Assembly: GCA_035582835.1 (NCBI GenBank) | Contig: JAYKAV010000933.1 | Span: 1,117,748 to 1,181,747, forward strand | Length of the DNA stretch: 64,000 nt | Origin: Phoebastria nigripes | Lineage: Eukaryota; Chordata; Aves; Procellariiformes; Diomedeidae | Direction of reading: 5' to 3' | Part shown: positions 61,153 to 64,000 of the stretch, in pieces | Position numbering within the stretch: the first letter of the stretch is position 1 | Layout: the number at the start of each line of letters is the position of its first letter | Position numbers and translations under genes: made by a program | The notes under the pieces: generated by a model | Told to the model about the DNA's origin: nothing | The model's input: only the letters and a program-made list of their open reading frames with translations | The model's database searches: none

Positions 61153-64000
61153 GTCAGGAAGCACTCCTAGAAATTCCTTTTTCCTACCATAAAGGATATA
61201 GCTCATCTAGTATTTGGTATTTGCACGTTTTGTCTCTATCTAGATGATACACAGCCAACTTACATGTTTTATGGTTCTTCTGTTCTCTGTGGCACACCTA
61301 GGCCAACAGCAGGGAGATGGTGATGTTCTTTGTGCAGTTACTGAAAAAAATGCAAATGAAGGAGTTCTTGTAACATTAACTCAGTAATTTGCTGAAATAG
61401 ATTCTAAAATATCTTAAGGAATTTAAACCATCTCTAACTCTGGATAAAGTATCTGAAAGCATAGGTCACAGCAAAGGATTGTGCACATTATTCTTTTCTT
61501 ACAGTAAAGGANGGAAGAAATACAGATTATTTACCCACCACAAGTTAGCAAAAATCACTCAGAGTACACAAGAGACTGGAGTAAAGGTTGCCAATTCTAC
61601 AGGCATTGCACGCACAATTTTACGAAGGTCTTTGTTTTAAACTCTTGTAAAGCATATGAGGATTAGTTCACTAATTCGGTAAGTGTTGAGGAGATTAATT
61701 GTTTGAGATGCAGAGATTTCTATGCAGTGGGAAGTCCCTTAATTGATCAGAATGTGAAATGATATGGTTTTCCAGTATGAAATGACAGCTTATATTAAGG
61801 AAAGCATTTTCTAATACTTGTTGTTCAAAGGACAACTACTTTTAGAAAACTTAAACCTTTCTAGCTTCAATTCCTTTCTCACCGAGCTGAAAACATGGTC
61901 CTGATGAGCAAGGAACAGCTTATGTTCCTTTGTCAGGGTGCTTTTTTAGTGGTTGGCATTATACATATTAAAATTATTTTTGGTATTACTACTGATCTCT
62001 AGGGTGAACTATTTCTTACCACAGAAACTGACTGACTCCCCTCTCACAGGTCCTTTAGCAGAAACCATTCAATTGTAGTCTGAAGATAAAAAGTACAGTG
62101 AGTCTCTCTTCAGATAAAAATCCCACTTTGCAAAAATGCTGCAGGTTCTAGGGACTACGCAAGTTAGCTTAAACAAGTGATGGTTTTCTTACTGAAAAAA
62201 GAAATACTTTTTTCCTCTTCAGAAAAGTTTCTCAGAATTCCACATGTTCAACTGCTAAAAACTTGTGAGAGATCTTAAAGGTTTAGGTATTTGCCTTGAA
62301 ATACAGCAGGATAATGGAGAAATTTTCTAGCTAATACTGGTCACAAGAACATTATTTTTCCACAGCAATTTTATGCATTATCAGCTCTTTAATTGGTCTG
62401 GAATTTCTGCTATCCTTTTAATGCCTTTTAAATTTCATTGGGCTCTGGAATACTGGTCAAGTACCCAAAGGAATGGAATGAGTGGCATATGTTATGTTCA
62501 TGGATTTAAGGACACATTTTCTTTAAGATAGATATGTGCAGTGATGGAATGAAATTACAAAAAGATGTTTTCAGACACTTCAGTCACCTAAATTGGAGCA
62601 AGTTGTAAATTCTGATTAGCTAAGGCGGAATGATCTTAGAGCTACATGTGGCTCACTCATAACAGCCTACTTCTAACCTAGGATGTAATTTTTATTTCTT
62701 CCTCTTACTTTCTATTTCCTGATCCTCATTTTCTGTGACTGGGTACTTGAGATACTACAAGATGTTATTGGGGATAAAATTTTTTCTATCTCCTTACCCT
62801 CCCTGCCACCCCCAGCTTGTGAAGGCCTGAAGTTTTATGGTATATCTTAAATAGCACTTTAGCTGCTTTCTCTTCGTTATACTTTCATAAAGTATGAGTG
62901 GTTGGAATGATAAATTCAGTATGAGAAGTATGGCTGATGTAGAGTCCTTTTCAAAACTTATAGTTGAGCTTTTTATGAACTTTGCACAAGGATTGCATGT
63001 GATATAAAACAACAGAAGATTGGGGTGGGAAGGGGGTGGTTTTAGGGTAGGTTTGCTAAAATTGCTCAAATCCTAGATCATGTTTAGTTAGAATTCTGGG
63101 AAACAAGTAATAAAATAATCATTCCAGTGTTCTGGAGCTTTGCTGTAGAATATCATACTTTCGAAAATGAATGACTAGACTATTAAGATTTGAATGTTCC
63201 GATGAAGTTTTGGAATGCAGCAGCAAAAGCATGTCTGTCTCTGTATTAGATTGCAACCTTTGTAAATGAAGTTGCTACCAAACTTTCAATTTAGATTCCA
63301 AAACAGATACAGATTCAACGCAATTACTTTTGTATACTATATTTAGTTTTTTATTTTCTTTCATTATGAGAAATACCACCTTACTCCATGACTGGTCTCA
63401 TTGCCTTGAGTAGAGTTACTCATAGTTACAAATGTTAGATTAGTAATACATACTTTTAAGGAAATATTTCAGTCTTCTCTATGAAAAAAATCATTGAGGA
63501 TTATGACAGTGAATACCTATCAGTTGTAAAAAATTACTTGAGAAAACCCACATGGAAGTTGGCATGCCTAAAAAGAAGGGCAAAGCTGACTACGAGAAGC
63601 AGAAGGCATCTTTCAGAAATCTGAACTGCCTCCAAATGAGGAAAAAATAGAAGATCACAACTCTGGCAGTTTAAATGTGCATTGTAAACCCTTTTTTTGA
63701 CTTCCCATGTAAGTTTGCACATGTACCATGCTCATAATATATTGTACAGTGAGGCCATTGTTTTGCTGGATTTTCCAGAGATCAGAATAAATTCATGTAG
63801 GGGACTTTCACTTCCACGTGGATAGTCCCTGCTCTGATTTGTGCTGTTGGAAGGCATGGTGCTATCAGAGTGCAGCAACATAACTGGTTCACAACATCAG
63901 CAGTGCTGGCCAAGGGGCTCCACAACTTCTAAATCTTTGTACCTTGAATTTAAAGCAAAACACACAAAAACCCCAACAAAAACAAACCACCCTTTCCCAC
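61153..64000. other. Noncoding or intronic sequence to the right edge
   Basis: AT-rich. An N at 61512 and an A/C low-complexity end (CAAAACACACAAAAACCCC) near 63955-63990. A Lys-rich short frame (MEVGMPKKKGKADYEKQK) begins at 63553 and stops after about 33 codons; not called. Confidence 0.35.

Noticed and set aside
1..64000. tRNA, rRNA, CRISPR, LTR retroelement or endogenous retrovirus
   Set aside because: No tRNA B-box with a foldable cloverleaf, no rRNA-like block, no regularly spaced repeats, and no paired LTRs or retroviral pol motifs were seen by eye. A weak LTR remnant could have been missed.

Overview
The window looks like intron-rich vertebrate genomic DNA, most likely from a bird. 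It is AT-rich with sharp CpG islands, few interspersed repeats, no operon-like gene packing, a CR1 LINE with a largely open reverse-transcriptase frame, a truncated CR1 tail, and decayed traces of ancient amniote repeats (MIR-like SINE, L3-like LINE). Single N characters mark ambiguous bases. Nothing bacterial, plasmid, phage or CRISPR-like was seen.

Layout. (1) About 1 to 26.7 kb: introns and short exons of a minus-strand gene read right to left from a divergent promoter at about 26.48-26.72 kb. Seven exon candidates (20.4, 18.1, 17.7, 15.5, 10.6, 7.5 and 6.1 kb) have splice-site matches, stay open and join in one continuous reading phase; their product is helical and leucine-rich, HEAT/ARM-like in texture, and not recognised. 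A 5'-truncated CR1 element (11.6-13.3 kb) sits antisense to this gene in an intron. (2) About 26.7 to 37.4 kb: a smaller plus-strand gene leaves the same promoter; its last four coding exons (35.28-37.03 kb) join in phase and end in a stop followed by AATAAA. The promoter carries two E2F-like sites, an inverted CCAAT box and a YY1-like motif, as in cell-cycle genes. (3) 39.6-40.6 kb: a second CpG island, probably also bidirectional, with a ZNF143-type ACTACAA motif and a good splice donor on each strand. (4) 40.6-64 kb: a plus-strand region with isolated exon candidates (41.6, 42.7, 45.2, 49.6, 53.8, 61.0 kb). The best are a 77-codon segment at 45.2 kb and the end of a 226-codon open frame at 53.6-54.3 kb, which is too long to be likely by chance at this base composition.

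How it fits: two head-to-head promoter islands drive divergent transcription, so the first pair of genes may share cell-cycle control. I could not name any host gene from sequence alone; all gene models come from splice-site reading and phase matching by eye. I found no convincing new biological system. The most useful leads are the two phase-consistent unidentified genes at the 26.6 kb promoter, the long 53.6 kb frame, and several old repeat relics and structure-prone sequences.
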